From Pelomonas sp. BJYL3 (lineage in GTDB: Bacteria; Pseudomonadota; Gammaproteobacteria; Burkholderiales; Burkholderiaceae_C): DNA of 64,000 nucleotides. Positions 46,645 through 56,465 of this stretch are shown here, piece after piece (positions within the stretch are counted from its first letter, which is position 1; every line of letters starts with the position of its first letter). The position numbers and the translations under genes are program-made. Location: the NCBI RefSeq assembly GCF_027257975.1, contig NZ_JANZKX010000006.1:186001-250000 (forward strand). The letters run 5' to 3'. Under the pieces are notes generated by a model. The model made no database searches. It had not been told where the DNA came from and saw only the letters and a list, made by a program, of their open reading frames with translations.

Positions 46645-47138
46645 TCCTTGCTTGCCTCGCGCAGCGCTTCGCCATTGGCCATCAGGCGCTGCAGCAGTTC
46701 GATCAGGGTGCGCCACTCGGCCTCGGTAAAGCCGGCCAGGTGGGCGTTGAAGACTTCGGACAGCACGGCCGGCAGCTCGGCAGTGACCCGCTGGCCTTCC
46801 TCGCTCAGCGAGACCTGGACCACGCGGCGGTCCGTGCTGGAGCGCTCGCGCTGCACCAGGCCCTTGGCCTCGAGCCGGTCCAGCAGGCGGCTGAGGGCGC
46901 CGGCGTCCATGTCGAGGTCCTTGCCCAGCTGCAGGGTGGAGTTGGGCCCATGCAGGCGCAGCTTGAGCATCGGCGCCCATTGCGCGTGGGTCAGGCCGTG
47001 CTGGCACAGGCGCTTGTCGGCCAGGTGGACGATGGACTGCTTGATGCGGTGCATCAGCCAGCCGATGCTGTCCTGGCTGCGGTAGGTGTCGGCGCTGTAG
47101 AAGGCGGCCGGCGGAGGGAGTGGTGTGGGTTGCTTCAT
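46641..47138 (-). CDS. MarR-family repressor of the emr operon
   Basis: A 165-residue winged-helix regulator: LTHAQWAPMLKLRLHGPNST, GKDLDMDAGALSRLLDRLEA, then the wing GLVQRERSSTDRRVVQVSLS. It is the first gene of marR-nodT-emrA-emrB, so it most likely represses its own operon and is released by phenolic or lipophilic drugs, as EmrR/MprA does. Two palindromic sites lie just upstream of its ATG. Confidence 0.92.
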   Translation of the reverse strand: MKQPTPLPPPAAFYSADTYRSQDSIGWLMHRIKQSIVHLADKRLCQHGLTHAQWAPMLKLRLHGPNSTLQLGKDLDMDAGALSRLLDRLEAKGLVQRERSSTDRRVVQVSLSEEGQRVTAELPAVLSEVFNAHLAGFTEAEWRTLIELLQRLMANGEALREASKE

Positions 47139-47141
47139 ATC

Positions 47142-47170
47142 AATTGCCTAGGCAATTATTGCTCAGGCAA
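47142..47170. promoter_or_regulatory. Tandem MarR-type operators
   Basis: AATTGCCTAGGCAATT (47142-47157) is a perfect 16-bp palindrome starting 4 bp from the marR ATG. TTGCTCAGGCAA (47159-47170) is a second, imperfect copy. The TTGCC half-sites recur with a 17-bp shift. They lie between marR and the divergent ABC exporter gene and could control both. Confidence 0.75.
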
Positions 47171-47292
47171 GTATCCTTGTGGAAGACGGGGATTTCGCGA
47201 TTCCCGTTCCAATTGCCGCATCTCGCACAGATCTGCTTGCAAAGCGCGGACCTGTCCCCAGATGCCTGCCACCCCTGCCGCACGCCCATCCC

Positions 47293-49125
47293 ATGCCGGA
47301 CACCGCCCAAGCCATCGCCTCACCCGCCCCCGCCCAGCGCAGCGCCCCTGGCGCCGACCAGGCCAAGGGCCCGCCCCAGGCCCTGGCCGCCCTCTGGCCC
47401 TTCCTGCGGCCCTACCGGGGGCGCGTGGTACTCGCCGGGCTCTTCCTGCTCCTGGCAGCCGTCAGCACCCTGCTCTTTCCCGTCGCCCTGAAGCAGTTGA
47501 TCGACCAGGGTCTGGTGTCCAGCGACCCCAGCCAGCGCGTGATGGCCTTGCGCGGCCATTTCGGCGCCCTGTTCGGCGTGGGCATCGCCCTGGCGGTGTT
47601 CTCGGCAGCGCGCTTCTACAGCGTCACCTGGCTGGGCGAGCGGGTCACCGCGGACCTGCGCAACGCGGTCTACCGCCACGTGCTGAAGCAAAGCCCCGCC
47701 TTCTTCGAGACCACCCAGACCGGCGAGGTGCTGAGCCGGCTCACCACGGACACGACGGTGGTGCAGACCGTCGTGGGCTCCAGCTTCTCCATGGGCCTGC
47801 GCAATGTGGTGATGGGGATCGGCGCCCTGCTGATGCTGGTCTGGAGCAATCCCGGCCTGATGCTGCCGGTGCTGGGCCTGCTGACGCTCGTGGTGCTGCC
47901 CGCGGTGCTGCTGGGGCGCCGGGTGCGCAAGCTCAGCCGCGCCAGCCAGGACCGCGTGGCGGACACCAGCGCCATCGCCGCCGAGGTGATCAATGCCGTC
48001 ACCGTGGTGCAGAGCTACACGCAGGAAGCCCGCGAAGGCCAGCGCTTCGAGCAGGCCAGCGAGGCCGCCTTCGACACCGCCCGCAAGCGCATGAAGGTGC
48101 GCGCCGGCCTCGTGGCCTTCCTGATCACCGCCACCTTCGGGGCCATGCTCTTCGGCCTCTACCGCGGCACGGAGGCCGTCATCGAGGGCCGCATGAGCGC
48201 CGGCCTGCTGGGCCAGACCCTGGTCTACGTCACCCTGCTGGTCTCCAGCGTGGCGGTGCTCGCCGAGGTCTGGGGCGACGTGCTGCGCGCGGCCGGCGCC
48301 ATGGAGCGCCTCAGCGAGCTGCTGGCGGCCCAGTCCCCCATCCAGGACCCGCCACGCACGCTGACTCTGCCGCCGGCCCGCGCCGGCGCCACCCTGGTGC
48401 TGGAGGACGTGCATTTCCACTACCCCTCCCGGCCGGACAGGCCGGCCCTGCAGGGCCTGAGCCTGCGCCTCGCACCCGGCGAGACTGTCGCCCTCGTCGG
48501 CGCCAGCGGCGCGGGCAAGAGCACCGTGCTGCAGCTGCTGCAGCGCTTCTACGACGCGCAGCAGGGCCGGATCGAGCTCGATGGCGTGCCCATCACGCAA
48601 CTGCCCCTGCAGGCCCTGCGCCAGCGGGTGGGCCTGGTGCCCCAGGACAGCGTGATCTTCTCGACCAATGCGCTTGAGAACATCCGCTACGGCCGGCCGG
48701 ACGCCACGGACGAGGAAGTCATCGCCGCCGCCCGGGCGGCCTTCGCGCACGACTTCATCAGCGCCCTGCCCCAGGGTTACGAGACTTTCCTGGGCGAGCG
48801 CGGCGTCCGACTCTCGGGCGGCCAGCGCCAGCGCATCAGCATTGCGCGGGCCATCCTGAAGAACCCGCCCCTGCTGCTGCTGGACGAGGCCACCAGCGCC
48901 CTGGACGCCGAAAGCGAGCGCGTGGTGCAGGCCGCGCTGGAGGCCGCCATGCGCCAGCGCAGCACCCTGGTCATCGCCCACCGCCTGGCCACCGTGCAGC
49001 GGGCTGACCGCATCCTGGTGCTGGACCACGGACAGATCGTCGAGCAGGGCACGCATGCCGAGCTGGTGGAGCGCGGCGGCATCTATGCGCGGCTGGCGGC
49101 GCTGCAGTTCCAGACCGGCACCTGA
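47293..49125 (+). CDS. ABC exporter, fused permease and ATPase (MsbA/LmrA type)
   Basis: A 610-residue half-transporter. The six-helix type I exporter domain (about 35-345) is followed by the nucleotide-binding domain, with Walker A ALVGASGAGKSTVLQLL, Q-loop GLVPQDSVIF, signature RLSGGQRQR, Walker B LLLLDEATSALD and the H-loop VIAHRLATV. It probably acts as a homodimer exporting a lipid or drug. It is divergent from the marR-emr operon and may share its operators. The ATG at 47293 is chosen over 47179, whose extension would overlap the operator region and is not family-like. Confidence 0.9.
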   Translation: MPDTAQAIASPAPAQRSAPGADQAKGPPQALAALWPFLRPYRGRVVLAGLFLLLAAVSTLLFPVALKQLIDQGLVSSDPSQRVMALRGHFGALFGVGIALAVFSAARFYSVTWLGERVTADLRNAVYRHVLKQSPAFFETTQTGEVLSRLTTDTTVVQTVVGSSFSMGLRNVVMGIGALLMLVWSNPGLMLPVLGLLTLVVLPAVLLGRRVRKLSRASQDRVADTSAIAAEVINAVTVVQSYTQEAREGQRFEQASEAAFDTARKRMKVRAGLVAFLITATFGAMLFGLYRGTEAVIEGRMSAGLLGQTLVYVTLLVSSVAVLAEVWGDVLRAAGAMERLSELLAAQSPIQDPPRTLTLPPARAGATLVLEDVHFHYPSRPDRPALQGLSLRLAPGETVALVGASGAGKSTVLQLLQRFYDAQQGRIELDGVPITQLPLQALRQRVGLVPQDSVIFSTNALENIRYGRPDATDEEVIAAARAAFAHDFISALPQGYETFLGERGVRLSGGQRQRISIARAILKNPPLLLLDEATSALDAESERVVQAALEAAMRQRSTLVIAHRLATVQRADRILVLDHGQIVEQGTHAELVERGGIYARLAALQFQTGT

Positions 49126-49176
49126 GGCGGCTCCCGGCGGGTAGAGTTGGGCCCGCCCTGCTCACCCGGACCGCCC

Positions 49177-50949
49177 ATGACACGGACCTGCCCACCCGCG
49201 CGCCTGCGCCCCTTCCCGACGCTGCTCGACCGCCTCGCTCACGGCCTGCTCCTGCTGCTGCCGGTCCTGCTGACGGTCCTGCTGATGGCACTGCCCCTGG
49301 CCGGTCTCGCGCAGACGCCGGCGGCGGCGCCCTCCTCGGCCGTGACTGCAACGCTCCCGGCAGGCGTCCCTGCGTCAGGGCCCGCTCTCGCCGAGCCCCG
49401 GCTGCAGCTCGCGGGGCGAGAGATCCTCGTGTTCCGCGCCAGCTCGCTGGGCCTGAGCCCGGCCGACCGGCAGCGGCGCGCGCAGGCCCAGCTGCAGGGC
49501 GTGCTGGAGGCGCAGGCGCCCGAGTATCAAGTGACGCTGCGCCCCGCCCCCGACGGCCGGGCCCTGCTGGTGAACGGGCAGCTGATCAGCACCCTCATGC
49601 CGGCCGACCTGGGCCTGGACGCCCCCACGGAGCAGGACCTGGACCAGCGTGCCCAGCACGCCAAGACCCAGCTGCAACGGGCTCTGGCCGAACACCAGGA
49701 GGCCCACAGCTGGCAGCGCCTGGGGCTCTCGGCGCTGTGGGTGCTGGGCTCGCTGGGCCTGCTGCTGCCGCTGCTCTGGGCCCTGCGCAGGGTGTCGCGG
49801 ATCAGCCTGCGCCTGCTCGCGCGCGGGGCCGGCGCACAGGCCCGCAAGCTGCAGGTCAGCGGGGTCACGCTGCTGAGCCTGGACCGCCTGGGCGACGGCG
49901 TGCGACTGGTCGTGCGCCTGCTGCATGCCGGCCTGTGGCTGCTGCTGGTGTACGAGTGGCTGGGCTGGGCCCTTCGCCAGTTCCCCTACACACGGGTGTG
50001 GGGCGAGCAGCTGCATGCCGCGCTGCGCGACGCCCTGGGCGGCGTGCTGATCGGTGCGGCCAGTGCTCTGCCCCAGCTGCTGGTGGCCGTGCTGATCTTC
50101 GTGCTCGCGCATTTCCTGAGCACTGCCCTGGACCCCTTCTTCGAGCGAGCCGAATCCGGCGCCGTCGACCTGGGCTGGCTGGACGCCGACACCGCCCGCC
50201 CCACGCGCCGCCTGATGCGACTGGGCATCTGGACTTTCGCCGTGGCCATGGCCTACCCCTACCTCCCCGGCGCGCAGACCGAGGCCTTCAAGGGCCTGTC
50301 CGTGCTCATCGGCCTGATGGCCTCGCTGGGCGCCTCCAGCGTGGTGGGCCAGGCCGCCGCGGGGCTGATCCTCATGTACACGCGCACGCTGCGCATCGGC
50401 GAGTACGTGCGCATCGGCGAGCATGAAGGCACCGTCACCGAGCTGGGCACCTTCGCCACCCGCATCCGCACCGGCCAGGGTGACGAGCTCACGCTGCCCA
50501 ACGCCCTGATCGCCGGAAGCGTCACGCGCAACTACTCCCGCACCGGCGGCGGCGCAGGCTTTGCGCTGGACACGACCGTGACCATCGGCTATGACACCGC
50601 CTGGCGCCAGGTCGAGGCCATGCTCAAGCTCGCGGCAGCCCGCACGCCTGGCATCCTCCAGGATCCCGCGCCGCGCGTGTTCCAGACCGCGCTGTCGGAC
50701 TTCTACGTCGAGTACCGCCTGGTGGTGCAGGCCCAGCCCACGGAGCCGGGCCCGCGGGCTCAGGTGCTGAGCCTGCTCCACGCGGAGATCCAGGACGTCT
50801 TCAACGAGTTCGGCGTGCAGATCATGTCCCCGCACTATCTGGGCGATCCCGACGCAGCCAAGGTGGTTCCACCCGCCCACTGGCACCCCGAGCCTGCGCA
50901 GGGCGGGCCGGCGGCACAGGCCCCGGCAGGCGAACAGCGGCTCGCATAA
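49177..50949 (+). CDS. MscS-type mechanosensitive channel protein with long N-terminal region
   Basis: A 590-residue membrane protein. A signal/first hydrophobic segment (about 24-48), a periplasmic domain of about 130 residues, then several helices and the MscS core. Pore helix: [25 protein letters not shown], followed by the beta domain [25 protein letters not shown] and the cytosolic C-terminal domain. It protects against hypo-osmotic shock. The extended N-terminus puts it in the larger MscS-like class rather than the 286-residue MscS. The ATG at 49177 gives the signal-like start. Confidence 0.88.
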   Translation: MTRTCPPARLRPFPTLLDRLAHGLLLLLPVLLTVLLMALPLAGLAQTPAAAPSSAVTATLPAGVPASGPALAEPRLQLAGREILVFRASSLGLSPADRQRRAQAQLQGVLEAQAPEYQVTLRPAPDGRALLVNGQLISTLMPADLGLDAPTEQDLDQRAQHAKTQLQRALAEHQEAHSWQRLGLSALWVLGSLGLLLPLLWALRRVSRISLRLLARGAGAQARKLQVSGVTLLSLDRLGDGVRLVVRLLHAGLWLLLVYEWLGWALRQFPYTRVWGEQLHAALRDALGGVLIGAASALPQLLVAVLIFVLAHFLSTALDPFFERAESGAVDLGWLDADTARPTRRLMRLGIWTFAVAMAYPYLPGAQTEAFKGLSVLIGLMASLGASSVVGQAAAGLILMYTRTLRIGEYVRIGEHEGTVTELGTFATRIRTGQGDELTLPNALIAGSVTRNYSRTGGGAGFALDTTVTIGYDTAWRQVEAMLKLAAARTPGILQDPAPRVFQTALSDFYVEYRLVVQAQPTEPGPRAQVLSLLHAEIQDVFNEFGVQIMSPHYLGDPDAAKVVPPAHWHPEPAQGGPAAQAPAGEQRLA

Positions 50950-50995
50950 ACTACGCTGCCTCATCTGCTGCCCTGACGCTGCCCGGACCCCTGCC

Positions 50996-51829
50996 GTGAC
51001 CACCCGCCCCGTTCGAAGCCAGTACGAAAATTTCATGCGCCTTGTCTTTGAACAGGGCGTGAGCAAGGGCGACCGCACGGGCACCGGCACGCGCTCGCTC
51101 TTCGGCCACCAGATGCGCTTCGACCTCAACGAGGGCTTCCCGCTGGTGACCACGAAGAAGGTGCACCTCAAGTCCATCATCCTGGAACTGCTGTGGTTCC
51201 TGCGCGGCGATTCCAATGTGCAATGGCTGCAGGAGCGCGGCTGCACCATCTGGGACGAATGGGCCCGCGAGGACGGCGACCTCGGTCCGGTCTACGGCGT
51301 GCAATGGCGCTCATGGCCCACGCCGGACGGCGGCCACATCGACCAGATCAGCGAGGTGCTGCAGCAGCTGCGCAGCAATCCGGACTCGCGCCGCCTCATC
51401 GTCAGCGCCTGGAACGTGGCCGATCTCTCGAAGATGGCCCTGATGCCCTGCCACGCCTTCTTCCAGTTCTACGTGGCCCCCGCCACCGAGCCCGGCGGCC
51501 GCGGCAGGCTCTCCTGCCAGCTCTACCAGCGCAGCGCGGACATCTTCCTGGGCGTGCCCTTCAACATCGCCAGCTACGCCCTGCTGACCCACATGGTGGC
51601 CCAGCAGTGTGACCTGGACCTGGGCGACTTCATCTGGACTGGCGGCGACTGCCACATCTACAGCAATCATTTCGAGCAGGTGCAGACCCAGCTCGGCCGC
51701 GAGCCCTTCCCCTACCCCACCCTGCACATCCGTCGCAAGCCCGACAGCCTGTTCGGCTACCAGCTCGACGACTTCGAAGTGCAGGACTACCAGCACCACG
51801 CCGCCATCAAGGCGCCCGTGGCGGTCTGA
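50996..51829 (+). CDS. thyA: Thymidylate synthase
   Basis: Makes dTMP from dUMP with methylene-tetrahydrofolate. The 277 residues contain the catalytic Cys in [54 protein letters not shown] and [15 protein letters not shown]. The start is GTG at 50996 ([17 protein letters not shown]), the only start before the conserved N-terminus. It is followed by folA 14 bp later; the pair couples dTMP synthesis to folate recycling. Confidence 0.96.
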   Translation: MTTRPVRSQYENFMRLVFEQGVSKGDRTGTGTRSLFGHQMRFDLNEGFPLVTTKKVHLKSIILELLWFLRGDSNVQWLQERGCTIWDEWAREDGDLGPVYGVQWRSWPTPDGGHIDQISEVLQQLRSNPDSRRLIVSAWNVADLSKMALMPCHAFFQFYVAPATEPGGRGRLSCQLYQRSADIFLGVPFNIASYALLTHMVAQQCDLDLGDFIWTGGDCHIYSNHFEQVQTQLGREPFPYPTLHIRRKPDSLFGYQLDDFEVQDYQHHAAIKAPVAV

Positions 51830-51841
51830 GGTCCGGGGCAA

Positions 51842-51860
51842 GCATGCAAGACCTGACCCT
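51842..51860 (-). repeat. Dispersed 19-bp element, copy 9 (covers the folA start codon)
   Basis: Exact core GCAAGACCTG at 51846-51855. The G of the core is the third base of the folA ATG, and the element codes the N-terminus MQDLTL. Confidence 0.65.
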
Positions 51861-52350
51861 CATCGCCGGCCTGTGCCGGGATCGCGGCATCGGCCTTGGC
51901 AACGAGCTGCTGGTGCGCCTGCCCGAGGACATGGCCCACTTCAAGGCGCTCACCCTGGGCCACACGGTGCTGATGGGGCGCAAGACCTGGGATTCCATCC
52001 CCGCGAAGTTCCGCCCCCTGCCCGGCCGCCGCAACCTGGTGCTGAGCCGCCAGGCGGGCCTGCAACTGCCCGGCGCCGAGGTCTTCACCGACATCACCGC
52101 GGCCCTGGCCGCCTGCGGCCCCGCAGAGCGGGTCTTCGTGATGGGCGGCGCCGAGATCTACGCCCTGGCCCTGCCCATGGCCACGGCCCTGGAACTGACG
52201 GAGTTCGACCTGCAGCGCCCGGCCGACGCCTTCTTCCCGGCCTGGGATGCCACGCAGTTCCGCATGAGCCGCCGCGAGGCGCACACGCACCGCGCCGGCG
52301 AGCCAGAAGGTTTTTCTTACAGCTTCGTGCGCTACGAACGCGTAGGCTGA
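51844..52350 (+). CDS. folA: Dihydrofolate reductase
   Basis: Reduces dihydrofolate to tetrahydrofolate with NADPH. The 168 residues contain the substrate loop IAGLCRDRGIGLGNELLVRLPEDM with the catalytic acidic residue (E/D in the LPEDM region), VLMGRKTWDSIP, RRNLVLSRQ and FVMGGAEIYALAL. It lies 14 bp after thyA, so co-transcribed. The start codon is embedded in a copy of the dispersed 19-bp element. Confidence 0.95.
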   Translation: MQDLTLIAGLCRDRGIGLGNELLVRLPEDMAHFKALTLGHTVLMGRKTWDSIPAKFRPLPGRRNLVLSRQAGLQLPGAEVFTDITAALAACGPAERVFVMGGAEIYALALPMATALELTEFDLQRPADAFFPAWDATQFRMSRREAHTHRAGEPEGFSYSFVRYERVG

Positions 52351-52380
52351 GCGGTTTTTCAATTTCGGGAGGAATGAACA

Positions 52381-52959
52381 ATGTCCGGAGGCGGTTTCCA
52401 CGTCCACGGCCCGCATGACCACGAACTGGAGCATGCGGCCCAGCACGAACCCAAAGGCATGGCCGGCCAGCTGGCCGTGATCACGGCCATCCTGGCCACG
52501 GTGGGTGCGCTCTTCGCCTACATGGGCGGTGCCACCCAGGCCAATGCCGGCCTCTACAAGAACGACGCGGCCATCAAGAAGACGGAAGCGGCGAACAAGT
52601 GGGCCTACTTCCAGTCCAAGAGCAGCAAGCAGAACCTGGCCGAGATTGCCATGGACCTGGCTCCCAGCGAGGAGCAGAAGGCCAAGTACAAGGCCAAGAT
52701 CGAGCGCTACGAGACCGAGAAGAACGAGATCAAGAAGGAAGCCGAGGCCCTGGAGAAGGAGTCCGCCGACTTCGACCACCAGAGCGAGCAGCAGCTCCAC
52801 CAGCACCACCGCTGGGCGCAGGCCACCACGGCGCTGCAGGTCTCCATCGCCCTGGCCGCCATCGCCTTGCTGACCCGCCGCCGCTGGATGGAAGGCGCGA
52901 CGCTGGCCGTGGGCGGCGTGGGCGTGCTGATCGGCATTGCGGCCTGGCTGCATTACTGA
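52381..52959 (+). CDS. DUF4337-family membrane protein
   Basis: A 192-residue protein with a His-rich N-terminus (FHVHGPHDHELEHAAQHE), one transmembrane helix (about 27-47), a long charged coiled coil (about 75-135, KAKYKAKIERYETEKNEIKK) and two C-terminal helices. The architecture matches the DUF4337 family; function unknown. GGGAGGA 8-14 nt before the ATG is a strong ribosome binding site. It sits 30 bp after folA and is probably in that operon. Confidence 0.82.
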   Translation: MSGGGFHVHGPHDHELEHAAQHEPKGMAGQLAVITAILATVGALFAYMGGATQANAGLYKNDAAIKKTEAANKWAYFQSKSSKQNLAEIAMDLAPSEEQKAKYKAKIERYETEKNEIKKEAEALEKESADFDHQSEQQLHQHHRWAQATTALQVSIALAAIALLTRRRWMEGATLAVGGVGVLIGIAAWLHY

Positions 52960-52972
52960 AGCCTGCAGGTCG

Positions 52973-52996
52973 CGGGCCGCAGTGAGCGGCCCGTTT
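52973..52996 (+). terminator. Rho-independent terminator after the thyA-folA-DUF4337 operon
   Basis: CGGGCCGC (52973-52980) pairs with GCGGCCCG (52986-52993), followed by a short T-run. Confidence 0.7.
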
Positions 52997-53009
52997 CCGG
53001 GCGGCGGCC

Positions 53010-54698
53010 TCAGGCCGTCGGTTCCAGCCTGAAGGCCCGCACCGCCTCGATCAGGGCCTGGGCCTGCTGGCTCAGGCTTTCCGCCGCAGCGGCACTCTCC
53101 TCCACCAGGGCGGCGTTCTGCTGCGTGACCTGGTCCAGCTGACCCACCGCACTGCTGATCTGCTGGATGCCCGTGGTCTGCTCATTGTTGGCGGTGCTGA
53201 TTTCGCTGATCAGATCCGTCACGCGACGCACCTGGCTGACGATGTCCGCCATGGTGCTGCCCGCCTCGTTCACCAGCTGACTGCCGGCCTCGACCTTGCC
53301 CACGCTGTCGTGGATCAGGCCCTTGATCTCGCGGGCCGCCTCGGCGCTGCGCTGGGCCAGGCTGCGCACCTCGCTGGCCACCACGGCAAAGCCACGGCCC
53401 TGCTCGCCAGCCCGCGCGGCTTCCACAGCGGCATTCAGGGCCAGGATGTTGGTCTGGAAGGCAATGCCGTCGATGACGCCGATGATGTCGACGATCTTGC
53501 GTGAGGCCCCGTTGATCTCCTCCATGGTCGAGACCACGCGGCTGACCACCTCGCCGCCGCGCTCGGCGACCGCGCTGGCCGAGCCCGCCAGCTGCGTGGC
53601 CTGGCGGGCGGTGTCGGCATTGCTGCGCACGGTGTCGGACAGCGTCTCCATCGAAGCCGCCGTCTGCTGCAGGTTGCTGGACTGCTGCTCGGTCCGCTGA
53701 GACAGGTCGGCATTGCCCGTGGCGATCTGGGCTGAGCCGGTGACGATGCTGTCGCTGCTGGCGCGCACGACGCCCACCACATCACGCAGGGCATGCTGCA
53801 TCCGGGACACGGAAGCCAGCAGGCTGTGAGATGAAACGTCCTGCAGCTCGACCGGGCTGGTGAGGTCACCTGAGGCGACCCGCTCCACGATGCTGCGCAC
53901 CTGGGCAGGCTCTGCACCCAGCTGCGAAAGAATGGCGCGGTAGCCCCACCACAGCAGGGCGGCCACGGCCAGCACCAGCAGGACGGCCAACAACACCGAG
54001 ACATTGGCCCAGGTGCTGCGCTGCTCGCTGGCCTGCGCCACAGCCAGGGCGGTGCGCTGGTCCAGCAGCTGGAGGAACTCGTCCACCGGTCGCATGATCT
54101 TGGCCTTGAACCGGTGGTAGTCCAGGTCATGCATCATGGCGCGGGCCCGCTCCAGGTCTGGCTCGCCCTGCTTGGTGAAGCCGCCCTTGCCATCGTCATA
54201 GAGTCCCTTGACGAGGTTCATGGCGATGGTCTCGGTGCGCACCAGGTCGTTGGAGTTCTGCTGGGCTTCCCGCAACTTGGCGAATTCGGCCTCGGTGAAG
54301 CCGGCCTTCTTCATCAAGTCCTGCAGCGGCACTGAGGCGCCGCTGCCCTTGCTGGGTGTTTCATCGGCAGCGCGAAAGTCCCAGTAGATGCCCTGGTAGT
54401 TCGCCGGCCTGGGAAGTTTTCCGTTGCGGACATCCAGCACCTCGAAGTACTGCTTCTCCCACTTGGAATCGGCACTGATCACATAGGTGCGGGCGAGGCG
54501 GGTGAGGTCGTCCGAGCTTTGCCGCAGCTCGTCGGCGAGGAGGTAGGAGTCATAGCGTGCCTGGGTGGCCCGCTCCACGCTCTCTGCCGCGCGCCGCATC
54601 GCCAGCGTCGAACACAGGAGCAGAACCGAGATGCCGAACACCGCAGCGAACAGCGTGCCGAAGATGCCGCGAACCGAACTTGCCTTGCCTTGTTGCAT
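53010..54698 (-). CDS. Methyl-accepting chemotaxis protein
   Basis: A 562-residue chemoreceptor. TM1 (about 12-34), a mostly helical periplasmic sensor (about 35-225) and TM2 (about 228-250) are followed by HAMP-like and methylation helices and the signalling tip [33 protein letters not shown]. No C-terminal NWxxF CheR-binding pentapeptide (it ends RAFRLEPTA). The ligand is unknown. The ATG at 54698 has GGAGAGA 4-10 nt upstream, better than the in-frame ATG at 54710. Confidence 0.92.
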   Translation of the reverse strand: MQQGKASSVRGIFGTLFAAVFGISVLLLCSTLAMRRAAESVERATQARYDSYLLADELRQSSDDLTRLARTYVISADSKWEKQYFEVLDVRNGKLPRPANYQGIYWDFRAADETPSKGSGASVPLQDLMKKAGFTEAEFAKLREAQQNSNDLVRTETIAMNLVKGLYDDGKGGFTKQGEPDLERARAMMHDLDYHRFKAKIMRPVDEFLQLLDQRTALAVAQASEQRSTWANVSVLLAVLLVLAVAALLWWGYRAILSQLGAEPAQVRSIVERVASGDLTSPVELQDVSSHSLLASVSRMQHALRDVVGVVRASSDSIVTGSAQIATGNADLSQRTEQQSSNLQQTAASMETLSDTVRSNADTARQATQLAGSASAVAERGGEVVSRVVSTMEEINGASRKIVDIIGVIDGIAFQTNILALNAAVEAARAGEQGRGFAVVASEVRSLAQRSAEAAREIKGLIHDSVGKVEAGSQLVNEAGSTMADIVSQVRRVTDLISEISTANNEQTTGIQQISSAVGQLDQVTQQNAALVEESAAAAESLSQQAQALIEAVRAFRLEPTA

Positions 54699-55068
54699 GG
54701 TTCTCTCCATGAGATGGCTGGAGCAGGCACGCAGGATGTACGCTGCTCACGTTGCCGGGCAGAGATGCACCATCACGACGGTCAGGCACCAGCCTCGCCG
54801 TGCGGATGGAGAAGTGGATGTGGAAGTGGAAGTGGAAGTGGAATGCGGGCGTCTAAGGCCCGAAAGCACAGTTCTGCATGAATCGCTCCCTTGCGCGGGC
54901 CAGCCTCTTGGCTTGTTATCCCGCTGATTGCAGCCATCGGCGCGCGCCTAGCATCCCTTGAGGGTGTCGCGCGACCCAACGTGGTGCAACCTTACGCAGG
55001 GCGGTTGGGCAACGCAATCTCAGTTCTGGCCGACAATGGCTCACCCCCCCGTCATTTGCCTCGAAGTC
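54699..55068. other. 370-bp divergent intergenic region
   Basis: Between the chemoreceptor and xth genes. It holds a hexanucleotide repeat (54814-54843) and a GACAAT -10-like box (55032-55037) 31 bp before the xth ATG. No small gene or RNA was recognised in the rest. Confidence 0.45.
54814..54843 (+). repeat. Hexanucleotide tandem repeat (GTGGAA)n
   Basis: Five units: one GTGGAT followed by four GTGGAA. It lies about 115-145 bp upstream of the chemoreceptor start, in a non-coding stretch, and could vary in length by slippage. Confidence 0.85.
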
Positions 55069-55833
55069 ATGAAATTTGCCACGTGGAACGTCAACTCCCT
55101 TGCCGTGCGCTTGCCACAGCTCCTGGACTGGCTGGCGGCCAATCCGGTCGATGCCCTGGTGCTGCAGGAGACCAAGCTCACGGATGACAAGTTCCCCACG
55201 CTGGAGATCGGCGCGGCGGGCTACCAAGTGCAGTGGTTCGGCCAGAAGACCTACAACGGCGTGGCCCTGCTGAGCCGCAAGCCGGCCACGGACGTGGTCA
55301 AGAACATCCTCGGCTTTGCGGACGAACAGGCGCGCGTGATCGCCGGCACGGTGGACGGCGTACGAGTCATCGGCGCCTATTTCCCCAACGGCCAGGCGCC
55401 GGACAGCGAGAAGTTCGTCTACAAGATGGGCTGGCTGGAGGCCTTGCGCGAGTGGGTCCGGGCCGAGCTGAAGACGCACGAGCGCCTGGTGCTGATGGGC
55501 GACTTCAACATCGCCCCCGAGGACCGCGACGTTTACGACCCCGTGGCTTGGGCGGGCCAGATCCACTGCACGCCGCAGGAACGCGAGCACTTCCAGGCGC
55601 TCCTGGGCCTGGGCCTGGTCGACGCCTTCCGGATGTTCGAGCAGCCGCCCAAGAGCTGGAGCTGGTGGGACTACCGCAACCTGGCTTTCCGCAAGAACCA
55701 GGGCCTGCGCATCGACCACATCCTGGTCAGCGAGGCCTTGCGCCCGCGCGTGAAGGCCTGCGAGATCGACAAGCAGCCGCGGCGCAACGAGCGGCCCAGC
55801 GACCATGCGCCTGTCATCGTCACCCTGGATTGA
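55069..55833 (+). CDS. xth: Exodeoxyribonuclease III
   Basis: AP endonuclease and 3-prime repair exonuclease of base excision repair. The 254 residues contain FATWNVNSLAVRLPQLLDWL, the metal-binding Glu in LVLQETKL, LMGDFNIAPEDRDVYDP, DYRNLAFRKNQGLRIDHILV and the C-terminal NERPSDHAPVIVTL. The ATG at 55069 is the usual family start (MKFATWNVNS). Second base-excision gene in the window besides nth. Confidence 0.94.
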   Translation: MKFATWNVNSLAVRLPQLLDWLAANPVDALVLQETKLTDDKFPTLEIGAAGYQVQWFGQKTYNGVALLSRKPATDVVKNILGFADEQARVIAGTVDGVRVIGAYFPNGQAPDSEKFVYKMGWLEALREWVRAELKTHERLVLMGDFNIAPEDRDVYDPVAWAGQIHCTPQEREHFQALLGLGLVDAFRMFEQPPKSWSWWDYRNLAFRKNQGLRIDHILVSEALRPRVKACEIDKQPRRNERPSDHAPVIVTLD

Positions 55834-55850
55834 AGCCCTCAGGAGATCCC

Positions 55851-56408
55851 ATGAGCCGAGCCGACCCTGCCACGCATGCCGACGCCCAGCTCCAGCGCTG
55901 GTGCGACGAGGAAGCCCGGGTCCGTCAGCGCATGCAGCCCGAGCCCGGGCTGGCGCGCCTGGACCAGCTGGCCGGCCTGGACGGCCTGGCCCAGATGCAG
56001 GCCATGCTCGACGGCGAGCTGCCACCCCCGCCCATCGCACTGACGCTGGACTTCCTGCTGATCGAGGTGGCCAAGGGCAAGGCCGTTTTCCAGGGCAAGC
56101 CGCAGTTCCGTCATTACAACCCCCTGGGCACCGTGCACGGCGGCTGGTTCGCCACGCTGCTGGACTCCGCCCTGGGCTGCGCGGTGCACACCACGCTGGA
56201 GCCGGGCAGCGGCTACACCACGCTGGAGTTCAAGGTCAATCTGGTGCGCGCCTTGACGGACAAGGTGCCCCTGGTCCGCGCCATCGGCGAGGTGACGCAC
56301 CGCGGCCGGCAGGTGGCCACCTCGGAGGCCCGCCTGCTGGGGCATGACGGCAAGCTCTACGCCCACGCCAGCACCACCTGCCTGATCTTCGAGCAGCGGC
56401 AGGGCTGA
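55851..56408 (+). CDS. PaaI-type hotdog-fold acyl-CoA thioesterase
   Basis: A 185-residue protein. The first ~60 residues are helical; the hotdog domain follows with NPLGTVHGGWFATLLDSALG (the HGG and Asp typical of active PaaI-type enzymes), TTLEFKVNLVRAL and GRQVATSEARLLGHDGKLYA. It probably hydrolyses an aryl- or acyl-CoA. AGGAGA 5-10 nt upstream fixes the ATG at 55851, 17 bp after xth. Confidence 0.88.
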   Translation: MSRADPATHADAQLQRWCDEEARVRQRMQPEPGLARLDQLAGLDGLAQMQAMLDGELPPPPIALTLDFLLIEVAKGKAVFQGKPQFRHYNPLGTVHGGWFATLLDSALGCAVHTTLEPGSGYTTLEFKVNLVRALTDKVPLVRAIGEVTHRGRQVATSEARLLGHDGKLYAHASTTCLIFEQRQG

Positions 56409-56415
56409 GGGGCAG

Positions 56416-56465
56416 GCGCCCGCGGGCGCCCTGAGCCGCCCTGAGTCGCCCTGAGCCACCCTCAG
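56416..56465. repeat. 16-bp GC palindrome and CCCTGAG repeats between convergent genes
   Basis: GGCGCCCGCGGGCGCC (56416-56431) is a perfect palindrome. It is followed by three to four CCCTGAG(C/T)CG-like units up to the eda stop. It may form a bidirectional structure ending transcription of the thioesterase and eda genes, but has no T-run. Confidence 0.5.

Noticed and set aside
54699-55068. A small gene or regulatory RNA in the chemoreceptor/xth gap
   Set aside because: Frames there are short, without ribosome binding site or conserved-looking composition; only a hexamer repeat and a -10-like box are supported.
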